Shown here: one piece after another, positions 51,180 through 63,718 of the stretch
Numbering within the stretch: position 1 is the stretch's first letter
Layout: each line of letters begins with the position of its first letter
Assembly (NCBI GenBank): GCA_023846275.1
Contig: JAIUJO010000159.1
Span: 992,447-1,056,446, forward strand
Origin: Vanilla planifolia
Taxonomy: Eukaryota; Streptophyta; Magnoliopsida; Asparagales; Orchidaceae
Reading direction: 5' to 3'
DNA: 64,000 nt
The notes under the pieces: model-generated
What the model was told of the DNA's origin: nothing
Seen by the model: the letters and a program-made list of their open reading frames with translations, nothing else
The model's database searches: none
Position numbers and translations under genes: made by a program

Positions 51180-53267
51180 TGAAATATTCCTGCACATGTT
51201 ATCATTAATCTTTATTTTCTAATCATTTTTTAAATGTATCGTACAATCTAAACATAACACATCTCTAAAAATCCAATATTATACAAGATAGATCATAGGA
51301 AGGGCTAATCTATGTAGTGACATGCCTTTTTTATATTTATCATAAGAATGGTTAAAGATAAGCCAAATGTCCATATTTTTTTGGAATCTTTCACAAGCCT
51401 TTTTTATCTTTCAATGTAATCTAATTTTTATATTTTTCCATTTCTATTCAATTGTTAACTTTATTTTGATAACTTTTTTTATAATTCATATTATGAGGAT
51501 GTTTTGGTAAATGAATTATGTAATTAATTTTTCAGCAATTTGAGTATGCGCTATATTGATGATTTTCTTTTATGATTGTTTTTTGTTGAAATTTTTTACA
51601 TATTAATTGATGTTTGTTTTTCTTTGATAATTAAAAAAGTTTTTTGTTACTAGGTTATATAAGTATTTTCAGCATTATCATATTTTAATTATTTGGCTTT
51701 CTTAATGATTGTTTTAAATTATTAATTAATATTCCATAATTCATTTTAATTATTTGATATTTTTTAATTATGATGACAAATTTTGAAACTCTTTAAATTG
51801 AAAAAATATTTCCTAAAACATAATTTTGCATACTTCGTATATTTAATAGAAGTTTAGTTTTATGTTTTATCTGATTAATTTTAAAAATAAAGGATTTTTT
51901 TATTCATCTAACTGATTTGATGTATTTTTATATTTCTTGTATTTTTTTAAAAGCAACAAATCTTTCATAATTTATGAATATTTAAATACTTTTCAAATTA
52001 TTAGTCAAAGTTTAGTTATTTTTTTCATTATTTTTCTTCCACATAATTTCATTCAGTCACATTATTGCAATCCTTTTTTTTAATATATTATACAATAGAA
52101 AAGATTTTCTAATACAAATGTTTACTATCTTATTTTGTTAATTCTTTTGAACATTTAAAAATCTTTTTCTCAAGATAATTTTCTTCTTATTATTTTACTA
52201 CATTTTTATTTGAAAAAAGCCAAAATTAATTTCTTGCACATGTTGTCATTAATCTTTATTTTGTAATGATTTTTTTAAATATATTGTACAATGTAATCAT
52301 AACGCATCTCCAAAAATCCAATATTATACTAGACAGATCATAGGATGGGCTAATCTACGTAGTCACATGCCTTCTTTATATTTATAATAAAAATGGTTAA
52401 AGATGAGCCAAATGTCCATATTTTTTTGGAATGTTTCACAACCCTTTTTTATCATTCAATGTAGTCTAATTTTGACATTCTGCATTTCTATTCAATTGTC
52501 AACTTATTTTTAATGACTTTTTTATAATTCATAGTACAAGGATATTTTGGTAAATTAATTATGCAATTATTTTTTAGTAATTTGAGTATGTGATATCTTG
52601 ATGATTTTCTTTTATGATTATGTTTTGTTGAAATTTGGTACATTTTAATTAAAGATTGTTTTTCTATGATAATTAACAATGTTTTTTGTTACTATATTAT
52701 ATAAGTATTTTCAACATTATCATATTTTAATGATTTGGCTATCTAAATGATTTTTTTAAATTATTAAAATATTTGATAACTCATTTTAATTATTTTAGAT
52801 ATTTATTTATGATCATAAATTTGCGAAACTCCTTTAAATTGAAAAATTATTTCCTGAAACATAATTTTGCATACTCCTTATATTTTATAGAAGTTTAATT
52901 TTATGTGTTATCTGATTAATTTTAAACATAAAGGATTTTTGTTTTACCTAACTAATATGATGTATTTTATGATTCATGAATTTTTTTAAAGCAACAAATT
53001 TTTTATAATGTGTGAATTTTTAAAAACTTTTTCAAATTATTAGTCATAGTTTAACTATTTATTGCATTATTTTTCTTCGAAATAATTTCATTCAATCACA
53101 TTATTGCAATCTGTTTTTTAATATAGTATACAATAGGAAAGATTTTCTAATACAATTGTTTACTATGTTAGTTTGCTAATTCTTTTGAACATTTAAAATT
53201 CTTTTCCTCAAGATAATTTTCTTCATATTATTTTTCGCATGTTTTTGTTAGAAAAAAGTCAAAGTAT
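51180..53267 (+). repeat. Tandem duplication of a unit of about 1.04 kb
   Basis: Unit 1 (51,180-52,222) and unit 2 (52,223-53,267) align from end to end, with an offset of about 1,044 bases at the left. Shared phrases include TTGCACATGTTGTCATTAATC or its near copy at 51,190 and 52,234, AAATCCAATATTATAC, CCAAATGTCCATATTTTTTT, and at the right end CAAGATAATTTTCTTC. By eye the units agree at more than four fifths of positions. No coding capacity is evident: the minus frame 52,488-52,679 lies in unit 2 and is not conserved as a frame. No third unit was seen on either side. Confidence 0.8.
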
Positions 53268-55549
53268 GTTTTCGCAAATAATTTTGTCATTATAATGTCA
53301 CCAAAAATTATTTTAAATATTTAAATATATTTAGTATTTATCTAAAATTTTTTATACAATTTGTTTAGTTTAATTATTATGGCTATGTGTGTAATCTTTT
53401 AATTTTTCTAAAATACAAAGTTTTTGTAATTTTATGATTTCTCATCTAAGTTGGGTTATATATTTTTTTGCAAAATAATACTATCTAAATGTTGAAGTGT
53501 GTAATTGCCTTAATAGTTATATTTTATTACATTGCTTTAAATTTTCTAAATCTATATAAACATACTCTTTATTATTATTGTTTAAAAATAACTTTCTTAA
53601 AAATATATTTGAAATGTTTCTAAAAGTTAAAACTATTTTATAGTCTTACTCATTTTTTTTCTTAAACAACTTTTAATCAAATAATACTTACAATTGAATT
53701 ATCAAAAAAATTTTACAACAAGATATGCATATAAGCATTAACAATTTTATTTTATTTTTTGTTAAATCATGTCTCATTCTTTGTTGTTTTCATAATTTTC
53801 ATTTTTATGAACAAATTTGATAAGCACTTTTTACTAAAATATTTTAGCTATGTTGATTTTACTTTTTAATTCTTTTTTTACCCTTCTTTATTGCCTTATT
53901 AAGTATTTTTCATTTACAAATCAATATTAGTAATGCTTTTGCCAACTTGCCTTACTGTAAAAGTTTTAGCATATTTAATATTTCTTAGAGATACATTTTT
54001 TCATTCAAAAATATATTTTCTTCATTTATAATATTGAAATCAATCAGTGACAATGCATACAAATGTCTTTTGGTGTGTTAAAACATATTCTTTATTCAAT
54101 TAAAATTTAACAAATATGTAAGGCATAAACACAAATTTTAAAATATATTTAATATAATTAAAATCATTTAATATATAAGGTTTTTATTTTCTTATAAAAA
54201 TATATTTTGGTGTAATCCAAGTTTAATGAACAAACAATTTTTAATAAATTTTTTTGAGTATAGACATAAAAATATATTTCATGGGTGAATATTTAAGTTT
54301 GTCAAAATTTTGAAAAAATCAATAAAAGTAAAAAGTTAATATTAAAAAGAAAAAATATTTAATTATTTTGGACATTTCAAATGATAAAGTTATATGAATA
54401 AATTTTAAAAAAATTAATTGAAGTACAAAAAATTTAATAAAAAAATCAAATTTAAATAGAAAAGAAATTTAAAAATAAGAAAATTAAAACAAATGTCACA
54501 TCACTTTTAACAAGCCCCAAACATTTTTACCATAATTAAGAAAATAATCATATTCTATTAAATATTGCAAGTAAAAATTTTTAGGTAGTAGAAAAGGACA
54601 AACTGAAGCTCGCCAAATGTATATGAATTTTACATTACTTAACATAATTTTTCAATAAGAAAATAAAAATTTTTTCATAAGCAAAATGTGTGGAATAATC
54701 AAAGCATAAAGAATAGTGAATTAACAAATTCTTAACATATTAAAAAATTACACATTACTTAAAAACAAATCATAATACAACCATAAAACGTGTGCTATTA
54801 TAAATAAGAAGGTTAGAAGCACGTTTTGCACTAGGCATAAAAGACTAAAGTAAAACATGGAATTTTTAGGTTATTAGGTAGAATAGTTTTCTTATTTTGT
54901 CATGATAACACTATCATAATCAATGTAAATCTTATACTTGCTCATTTAGATAATTCATACAACCATATAAATTTCTATCAAAGTTGGAAAGCAAAAGCTT
55001 CTTGAAAACAAAATCAATGATATTATTTTTTAATGAGAAATTCTATTCAAAATACATCGTAACATAGAATTTTAATCACATAAAAACTAGATAAGATTAC
55101 TATATTAATCATCGTACTACAAAAAAGAGTATTACATGTTTTTGATTATCTAAATATATAAAATGAAGCAATGTTTTTAAGACAAGAGTTTATGCTACTT
55201 ATTTTTTTTATAATGGCTATTCCTTTTAGCTTTTATTCTTAGTCATAATAGTTTCTAGTCTAAGATATTTTGATAACAATTTGCCTAAAATAATTATTTG
55301 AAAAAAGAAAATGAAAGTTACTTTTCATTGCACATTTCAATTCTAAGTTAAAGAAAAAAATGTGATACCTTTGTGTGTCTTGAACTAAATGAATAAGCAG
55401 TTACTTACGTTACATGTTTCACGACTTAATCTATACTCCTTGAATAACTTGAAAATCATTTTTTAGTTATATCTTAGTACTATTTCAATATCTTTCACAA
55501 GATATATATTAGAGTTATAATAATTAATTGGTAAAAAATAATGCTAAGT
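53268..55549. other. A+T desert, no gene seen
   Basis: Mostly T-rich then A-rich sequence with no recognisable element. The switch from T-rich to A-rich plus strand occurs near 54,100. Confidence 0.55.
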
Positions 55550-56985
55550 TTTACTAATAGGAACTATTACACTCAACAATGCCTAATACATGTTAGATGT
55601 CACTAAAAGGTTTGGAATGCATGTCCATAAACATCAAGACTAGCTATAGTATTAGGTAGGATTGTGAAAAGTGTTTATACAGTTCCTAGATGAAGTTATT
55701 ACCACTATATCATAATATATAGTGTATAGTTCATCACCATCATGAGTGATGACGTCTCAAAAGAAATTGGATGGTAGCAAACCCCAAATAGGTTGATTTA
55801 GTGGATAATGCAAAGCATTAGAAAAAAAAATTTTCACCTTTATAATGTAAGACAATCAAAGCCATATTTTCATGCATTATGCTTCTAAATTGTAGCAATA
55901 ACAAAAATGTTATGGTCCCATGACTTTGTGATTGAATGATCCCATCACCTCTACATTTTTATAAAGATAGACAATATCCTCATTTCAATCATAAAGGATC
56001 ACATTCACATTCTTTGTGTTTGTTCTACACATAGGATGAAATTTTAGTCATTCTATTATGATTCAAATCTAATGATCAATCCTATTTCCAAATACAAACA
56101 AGCAAATCTCATCCATTGATCATGCAATTTTCAAAATCAAATAGTATAGATCATTTTGATCAAGAAGCACATGCAAAATAGCTCTTTTAGTCATTATTTC
56201 TAGCCACTAGAATATTTTCTTTATATGATTACTTTTATTAAAAATACAAAAATAGTAAGAATAATATGATAATTTTGCCCACTTGGTAAGTACTTTTAAT
56301 TGACAAAGAATGTCTATGAGTGATAGATTTTTTGAATAATATTGATTAATGAATCTCTTTACAATCTTACCAAAATTTTCGAGCTATGACAATGAAGGGG
56401 TTTGCAGCTTGTGATCAATTCGACTTCTATGCACTACTTCTCTTAGTCTTGAAACTAATAAACTATTGTTCTTCTCAAATCAAACAAGTAATATATTTAT
56501 TATTCATAATTGATTTAATTAAGATACTTAAGATTTATTAATCATTTTTAAGTTAAAGTTCCCTATAATTCTTATTTTGTTGCTATTTTATGTCATTGAA
56601 TGGTCATAGTATTAAGATTCTTTTTTCGTTACTATAATGATTTAGCTTGCCATTCTCTTAGCAAAAGGTTTATATTGAGTATTTCTTATCAATTATTTTT
56701 ACTGTTGGTGGGTGAATGTTTGTTCTAAGTCACATGACATAAAAATCAATTGTAGACATTTTAATTCTAATTGTTTTTTTTATTTCATAATTTTTAAAAA
56801 AAATTTTGTAAAAAAATAATATCTTTTAAATTAAATTTGAAATTTATTCAAAATCTTTTTTACATGTTTATACAAAAAGTTCAAAAAAACTTTTGAACTT
56901 ATTTTTGAAATATTTTTGTAAGAAATAGAAATGTGTATTTCTAATTATTCACCCATACCTTACCAAACCAAACTTCAATTTATAT
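55550..56985 (+). repeat. 5' LTR of the copia-type element
   Basis: Shared with 59,260-60,545 are, in order: a GATGTCACTAAAAGGT block near 55,595, an AATGTAAGACAATCAAAG block near 55,845, a TAGAATATTTTCTTTA block near 56,210, a TTTATATTGAGTA TATA-like block near 56,668, and near the end a TAAGAAATAGAAA block followed by ATTATTCACCC (about 56,920-56,955). The outer start is approximate. Confidence 0.55.
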
Positions 56986-57309
56986 CATAAAAAAATTCTC
57001 TTTTTATTAGAAGAAATTTTTCAAGAGATCCATGGCTCAAATTTTTTTTTCAACAAGTTTAGGAAAAGATGATTCTAACAATAACCCTCCACTCTTTTGT
57101 TTTAATTTTTTTTTATCTCTATTCAAAAACAAGAATAACTAATGTTTTAAAATATATTGATAGGATAATATGAGAAATAATACAAAATTTTTTTAACATT
57201 CTCACCAAAAATATCCCAATAGAAGTTTTTTCGATTAAATCATTTCGTAAAAAACCAAAAAAAGTGAACAAAAAATATAATTAAATGATAGAATCATAAA
57301 TATTTTTTA

Positions 57310-57725
57310 TTATCTATTTAATACTACTAAATTTCATAAAATTATGAGTTTAGAAACAACTTATAAAATTTGGAACAATTTAGCAATGACTTATGAAACA
57401 TCATTTGAGAAGAATGAAATAAATAGTTTAATAGGTAAAAGAAGAAGGCATTGAAAATATTTTTGAATGAGTCAAAAGCAATCATCACAAGTGAAAAGAA
57501 AGAAAATAATGAAGGACTCTTGCATATGATGGCTAGTTAAGAAATTGAAGAGAGTGTATCTTCAAGTGACGAAGAAAATTACTTTAGAGAAAAATATGAC
57601 AAGCATTTACTTTATGTTTGCAAAAAGTATGAAAAGCTTAATAAAAAATAAAAGGATTTAAAAAAAAAGAGTAAATACCTAATTCATTATAAAACATTTG
57701 AGGAAGGGCCAACATGTATTTAGAG
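57310..57725 (+). pseudogene. copia gag remnant (UBN2 type)
   Basis: ETTYKIWNNLAMTYETSFEK near 57,350-57,410 resembles the K..WD.L...YEG...VK phrase of copia gag. Further on, MMA is followed by EIEESVSSSDEENYF near 57,547-57,590, resembling the acidic Ser-rich phrase after the gag core, and a Lys-rich coiled stretch follows. No zinc knuckle or integrase follows. Broken. Confidence 0.5.
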
Positions 57726-59259
57726 AGTATGCAAAGGCTCGTGATTTAAAATAAAAAATTTAACAAGAATGTATCATTAGTTTATGGAATTGAGTGACGT
57801 TAAATACATATAGTCTACTTGATCAATTTCAAGAAACAAAACTGATTAGTAGAAAAGTTTTTGTTTGAAGATCTTATATACACATGTATTTCGACATTTT
57901 ATATACTATAATCATAAGTTTACGTGCAACTACTACATACAACCCAATTATATTTTACTTACATGTAAGATTAGAGCTAATATACATTTGAAATTTCTAA
58001 TTTTTGCATGGAGAGTGAGAAGATTATAACATTATTACACAGAAAAAGGTTGAACCCAAAATAGCTTAGGTTCTCAAATCTAATAGTAGAAATCATGTAT
58101 TATGCATATAAACTTTGATTAATAATTTTTGCTAAAAAAATTAATATAAACACAAATGAAGAAAAAAGATAAGATATGAGAAATAAAATTTAAAATATTC
58201 AAAAGAAATAAATAGTAAAAAAGGAAGTAATTTTAAAAACCATAAAACTTTAAAACTTATTTAGGATTATCATAAAAAACATGTTAATTATAAAATTTTG
58301 ATTGATTTTAGAATTAATTTAATCATAACAATAAATCTTTTTTTTCAACTTTTAATTAAAAAATAATACAATATGCCCTAAAAAATATTTTGTGGTAATT
58401 GAAATAAAAAAGAACTAAAATAATTTGAAAAGAATTGTGAGTTTTGACAAAAAAACTATCCAATAAAGTGTAGTTAGAAGGAAGTGGTTTTCTTAAAAAA
58501 AAATAAAATAGATCATTAATTACTTGAAAAATTCATAAAATGTTAAGTTTATTAAAATTTTACAAAAATTGAAAAAGTCACTATTAGTGATAAAAAACGA
58601 AAGAGAATAAAAATTAAAAGAACTAAGTATAAATTAAGAAGGAGCATTAATTTAGTCATGACATGCATGTGACTTTATCTTTAATTATTTCAGAGATTCT
58701 TTTTATAAATAATTGAAGTTTGTAATTTTTTATTAAGAGTTTTTTTATCATCAAAATGGAGAAATACATCGGATATTGACCTCTAGACAAGATGTTTTGT
58801 TTATTGATAACAAATCATAAGTATTTTGATTAAATTTGTTGAATTTAATTTTCAAATTTTAGAAAATTGATACTTGTGTTCGTGAGAAAACTTGAAGACG
58901 TGGAGCAATGATGAAATCCTATGAAGATCATCTTAGTTGTAGCGACAAACCACATAGAGACACATTTTAAATTTAATTTTAGGTATTTTTAATTTAATTT
59001 TTATAAAAAAATATTAAGTTTGCTTAAAATTCTTATTACGAGACACAAAAATTAAATTTGAGCAAAATTAATATTTTTTAAGAATTATTATCTTCTCAAA
59101 AACTTAATACATTCTTTTTCACAGTCTTGAAAATCTTTTTATTTTTTTGTAAAAACTTAGTATTTATTTAATAACTTTTGTAAAATATAAATCATTAATT
59201 AAATAATTAAGTTCAAAATAATACTAATTAAAATAATGATAATTATTACTAATAAGATC
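57726..59259. other. Internal stretch of the copia-type element without recognisable pol
   Basis: A+T-rich sequence lying where pol would be. I see no protease, integrase, RT or RNaseH motif, which suggests deletion or replacement. Confidence 0.45.
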
Positions 59260-60545
59260 AAAAAGTCTCTACAGTTCTTAAACAACATTTGCTATCATTA
59301 AGAGGTCTGAAATGTAAATCACAAAACACATATGCTAGTTGATGTACTAAGTACAATAGTGAATACAGTTTACTTGGGTGTTAGAAATGGTTAGTACTCT
59401 CGTATACATAGACACAATGTATAAAGTAAAACTAACAGCTCTGGTTATAACTTTTCGAGCAAACCAAAACCATGAATATGTTGACTTTGATGAACATGTA
59501 AAGCTTTATATGCAAAACTAATTTGTTCACCTTCAGAATATAAGACTAAAGAAAAGCATTCTTCTCACACATTTCTCCAAATTATGAGGCTAACAAGAAC
59601 CTCCTGATTGTGCAATTTTATGATCGAACAACCTAGATCGTATCCGCTTTTTTATAAAGCCTGATACTATTTAATAATTACATGTTAAATTTTTATTCCA
59701 ATTGACGTCTAAATTTAGCCATCATACTAAGATTTAGATCTAACAGTTTTGATAAAATACTTTTTTTAAACATCCCCATAAAATATCTTTTTTTGGGTCA
59801 TACAACTTACCCAAACAATTAGTATCAGTTTATCCTGTTGAAGTGATTCATGCACATCTTTTTTATCAACTTTTTTCATTCTTTAGAATATTTTCTTTAG
59901 ATAATTATTTTTTCAACCAAAAAAAATTGGTGAAACTATAATGATTATTCTACTTCTTTACTAAGCATGTCTAGTCCTAATTTTTTTTATAAATAAATGA
60001 ACTATTCATCAAAGTGGAATGATGAATTTTCATACAATTTAAATAAAATTTTGTAGCTATGATATTCAAGCTGTTATAACCTTCTTCTTGGTTTTGTTAA
60101 GTTATTAATTTTTTTTATTCATTATTCACTTCATTAAGATAGTTTTGCCTAAATAATTATTTCACAAGAAAAGCATTTTTTTATATTAACTTTAATTATG
60201 AGGCTATAGCAACTTGTTTCATTTTATTTTATTATTGTGAGAGTTTAGCCTACCTATCTTTTGGGGAATGTTTTATATTGGGTGTTTTCTGCTAGATTTT
60301 GTTGGGGTGATTGTAGGCATTTTTAAGCTTAGCCAACAAAATATTGCAATTGTATGTTTTAGTTCTTATTAATATTTTGTCTTATGTTATTTGATAAATT
60401 TATTTTATTTCGTCAAATTATTTACTTTCAATTAAATTTAAATTTTTTATAAAATATTTTAAAATTATTTATTTAAATATTTTTTATAAGAAACTTAAAT
60501 TTTAATTACTAATAATTTACCCCCTTTTTGTAGATCCAAACTCCC
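59260..60545 (+). repeat. 3' LTR of the copia-type element
   Basis: Aligns with 55,550-56,985. Its TATA-like part (GTTTTATATTGGGTG near 60,270) is followed by GTTGGGGTGATTGTAGG, matching GTTGGTGGGTGAATG of the partner. Near the right end ATAAGAAACTTAAA and AATAATTTACCCCC match the partner's end. Confidence 0.55.
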
Positions 60546-60899
60546 TTATATGCTTATTATGAAATAATATTTAGTAAGAGAGTGGTGAATTATTAGAAAA
60601 AATAATAATTTTTTGAGAGAATTGTTTTCAGTAAAACTTTAATATATTTTTTAATTAAATTTATTATATTTAAAAAATTATGTTTATTAAATAATAATTT
60701 TAATTTGAAATATGATCTCTTATAAAATATGTTTATTTTTCTTTTCATATTAATATTTTAAAAAATTATGAAAAATAATTAACAAAAATAGAAATCGTAG
60801 ATGATTATTTTTCAAGTGGTTTAGCTTAAAGTCAAGCGTACCCGAACCTTTAACAAAAGCTAGCCAAAAAATAACTAATATTAATTTTTTGCCAAATGA
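60546..60899. other. A+T-rich spacer
   Basis: Nothing recognised. Confidence 0.45.
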
Positions 60900-61760
60900 T
60901 ATGTACATTAAAGTGTTTCAATAATAAAACAACAAAACTTTACTACTACAGTCATACAACCAAACAAACCTAGAAAAAATAAAATAATGGGATGATAAAA
61001 CATAAAAAATTAATGCAAACAAAAACACTATGGTTGAAAAATGTTTAGTGAGGTATAAGTTTTTTAAATGAATCAATTAGATATAAAAAAAATTTAGAAC
61101 TTCACTAATGTTTTAGGAAAGTAGAGATTATTAGTCTTATAAGTGAAATACGAAGCATAAGGATTGATGCCAAATATTATGTGCTAATGGCTTGAATGTC
61201 ATGACTTGAAAAGTTTTCTTTAAATTTTGCAAAATTTTTATCAATCAATTTTGTTCAAGAACTAACCTTTTTATAGACATTTTTCTAATTGCAAAAAGTA
61301 CTTATGAAACTAATCAATTAGTCGTTAGTAATAAATTATATAATTGCCAATGTCTTAAAATAATGGCTAAAAGACATTTCCCAAGAACTGCTCGATCAAA
61401 ATGCTCTTAGACCATTTGATCACGATAAATACAATACGAGATGGCTTGGATTTAGTAAGCATTATTTGATTTAGAGCAATAGACATAATGTTTTATCTAA
61501 TAGCGAGATTTAGATCTTACGCATGGACAAAACATGAAATGGGCGATCACAAAATTTTATAATTGAATAATGAATCAATTTAGGTGTTTTTAAAAAGCTA
61601 ATGAGAATATGATCATTTGATTGAAAAATTGTATGATCAAGTGAAAAAATTACTCAACCAATTTTGAGTGGTCGTGCAAAATGCAATGATAGTTTAGCTT
61701 TAGATTGCATGAATGTTGGATTATTACTACTTTTTAAGAATTTTCCTATGCCACTTAATA
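60900..61760 (-). repeat. Possible inverted partial copy of the copia-type LTR
   Basis: Read on the minus strand, the area round 61,640-61,610 contains CACTTGATCATACAATTTTT followed by CAATCAAATGATC, like the LTR block near 22,525. A further block (AAATGGTCTAAGAGCATTTT) resembles GAATGGTCTAAGATGATTCA near 22,745. The similarity is patchy. Confidence 0.3.
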
Positions 61761-61915
61761 AGTTAATTGTTTGGTGTTAGTAACACTCTGGTTTGCCCTA
61801 AAAAGATTTACCCTATTATTTGATAAGTTATGTATTGAACCAAAATTATTTGATGAATTATGGTGTTATTTTATCAATCCAATAAGCCCAACTCAACTTA
61901 TTTAGGAGCTTTGTT

Positions 61916-62077
61916 CTAACTTTATATTTTCCTTATTATTAATAATAGGTTCTCCTTTTTTATTTTTTTAATTATAATGTCAGCTTTACCAATTATTTAT
62001 TATAATAACAATACTTCTTGAAATAAGTGATTAGTGCAATATTTCTAAAGATATGATCAAGAATAAAGTACTTTTAA
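61916..62077 (+). repeat. Left member of a direct repeat pair of about 160 bp
   Basis: Starting CTAACTTTATATTTTCC and ending GATATGATCAAGAATAAAGT plus a few bases, it matches 63,557-63,718 over its whole length, by eye at about 85 percent of positions. A short block further left (GCCCAACTCA at 61,886) also has a counterpart at 63,513. Confidence 0.8.
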
Positions 62078-63535
62078 GAATAACTCCATTAAAGTCTAAA
62101 GATCTCCTTTTGTTTATCAATCGATTTAACTAAAAAGTTGTCATTTTATTTTTTTTCATGTTTATGATATTTTCCAATGGTGTATTTTCCTTTCATTTTT
62201 TTCATGAACTCTAAGTAAGAGAGGCTCTCTCATTAAATGTGGTTGTTGACGAAATAAATTTCTTTTATTTGTGCACTGCCATCTTTGTGAGCTAAAAGTG
62301 CACACCCAATTCTAGTTAAAGAGATTTCATCTATCCCTTTTTTGTAAGAGACAAGGATTGAAAGTGATGGAGCTTCTATCGAAAGAGCTCACAACCAAAA
62401 AAATACACCTTTCTATCAAGATTCATAAGTCTTCCCCACTTTGTATAGTTTTAATCCAATCACCAAACTATCACCTTCCTCAATAAGGCTTCAGATCCTA
62501 GCCTACCATCTTGTTTTCCCACTATCATCCCCAAAAATCTAAACACCCAACTCCTCATTCTTTTCTTTCTTTGATACTTTACATGTTAACTCTTATGGAA
62601 ATATAAGCCATCATCCCCATAAAGGGCACTCTTTCTGTAGCATTTATCTTTTAAATGACAACCTAAAGTAAAGGTTGATCTTTCATCAATTCAAGCACTC
62701 CAAATAAAGTTTTTGTTAAAGTTTTTTTAATTTGAGTGCAATTTTATGTGATAAAACTACTTAGTAAAAGTTTACATTTTACTCTTAATGTGTTACTACA
62801 TACTCTACTTAAAGATCTATGCTACAAAAATAGATGCTAATATTTATATAATTATAAAATGTCACACACATCACCTAACCCTAATTAGTATGTGATATCT
62901 TTTAATATTTTCTAAAAATCTATTAAGAAGTGTAATATTATAATCTTAAAATTAGACCATAGTAAATGTCTAATTAATCTCATATCATCTTTATTTTAAT
63001 GTTATGTTTTTCTACTTAGTATTAAAAAGTTATATTTTAAAAAAACAACTAATACTTTTTTCTATTTGAAAAAAGAATTTCCTTTACTTAGTGTATCCAC
63101 TATAGCAGACTGAATTGGTTTTGGACAAATTGTATCTTAGGAGATACTACAAAAGAACTAATATGACTCCTTATGATCCTTCTTGACAACCATATAGTTT
63201 TAGGCATGAGTTGGTTTTGTAAAGTGAGACCATGATAACTTGTCATTTTTTTTGAAATGCATGTCATCTGAGCATTGGTAGTGTATAGTTGCAGTTACTT
63301 TTCCCTTACAAATTATTTTAAATAAAACAAATATATAAAAAAGGTAGATATCAGTTATTATTCTCCCTTCTTGATATCCTCATGTGTCAAACTTTTATGT
63401 GATCACAAGGACTAGTAGCTCTTATCAATTATCAAACTAAAGTTAAGAATCAAATCAAAACAAAAGATAAAACTTAATCGAAAATTACATGATAAAACCA
63501 TCCTAATCAATAGCCCAACTCACCCAAATAGTTAG
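62070..63535 (+). mobile_element. Copy of the gypsy LTR 3' half plus leader
   Basis: It matches 28,055-29,510 of the large gypsy element over about 1.46 kb at roughly 85-90 percent by eye, including the CTAAGTAAGAGAGGCTCTCT phrase, the primer-binding-site-like string and the start of the leader. It therefore is not a solo LTR: it begins inside an LTR and runs past its end. It is a fragment of a broken gypsy-family element and has no coding part. Confidence 0.75.
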
Positions 63536-63556
63536 ACTTTAATGATCTATCCTAAT

Positions 63557-63718
63557 CTAACTTTATATTTTCCATATTATTTAAACTAACTTCTCCTTTT
63601 TCATTTTTTTAATTATATTATTAGTTTTACTAATTAATTATTAAAATAAAAATACTTTTTAAAATAAGTGATTAGTTTAATATTTCCAAAGATATGATCA
63701 AGAATAAAATACTTTTTT
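63557..63718 (+). repeat. Right member of the direct repeat pair
   Basis: Matches 61,916-62,077 in the same orientation, offset 1,641 bases; it ends GATATGATCAAGAATAAAAT plus a few bases. Confidence 0.8.

Larger units (their letters stand above)
55550..60545 (+). mobile_element. Ty1/copia-type LTR element fossil with gag remnant
   Basis: Segments 55,550-56,985 and 59,260-60,545 align throughout and lie in direct orientation, as LTRs of about 1.3-1.4 kb. The 2.3 kb between them holds a gag remnant of UBN2/copia type near 57,310-57,720 and no recognisable pol, so the element is either internally deleted or a non-autonomous form. It is broken many times; the LTRs are strongly diverged, so the insertion is old. 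A further LTR copy lies at 22.2-23.6 kb, and a possible inverted partial one at 60.9-61.76 kb. Confidence 0.6.

Noticed and set aside
51180-53267. LTR pair of a small element
   Set aside because: The two units are directly adjacent with no interior, primer site or polypurine tract, which fits a tandem duplication.
62070-63535. Solo LTR
   Set aside because: It starts in the middle of the LTR defined at 27,597 and continues past the primer-binding-site-like sequence into the leader, so it is an LTR-leader fragment rather than a solo LTR.
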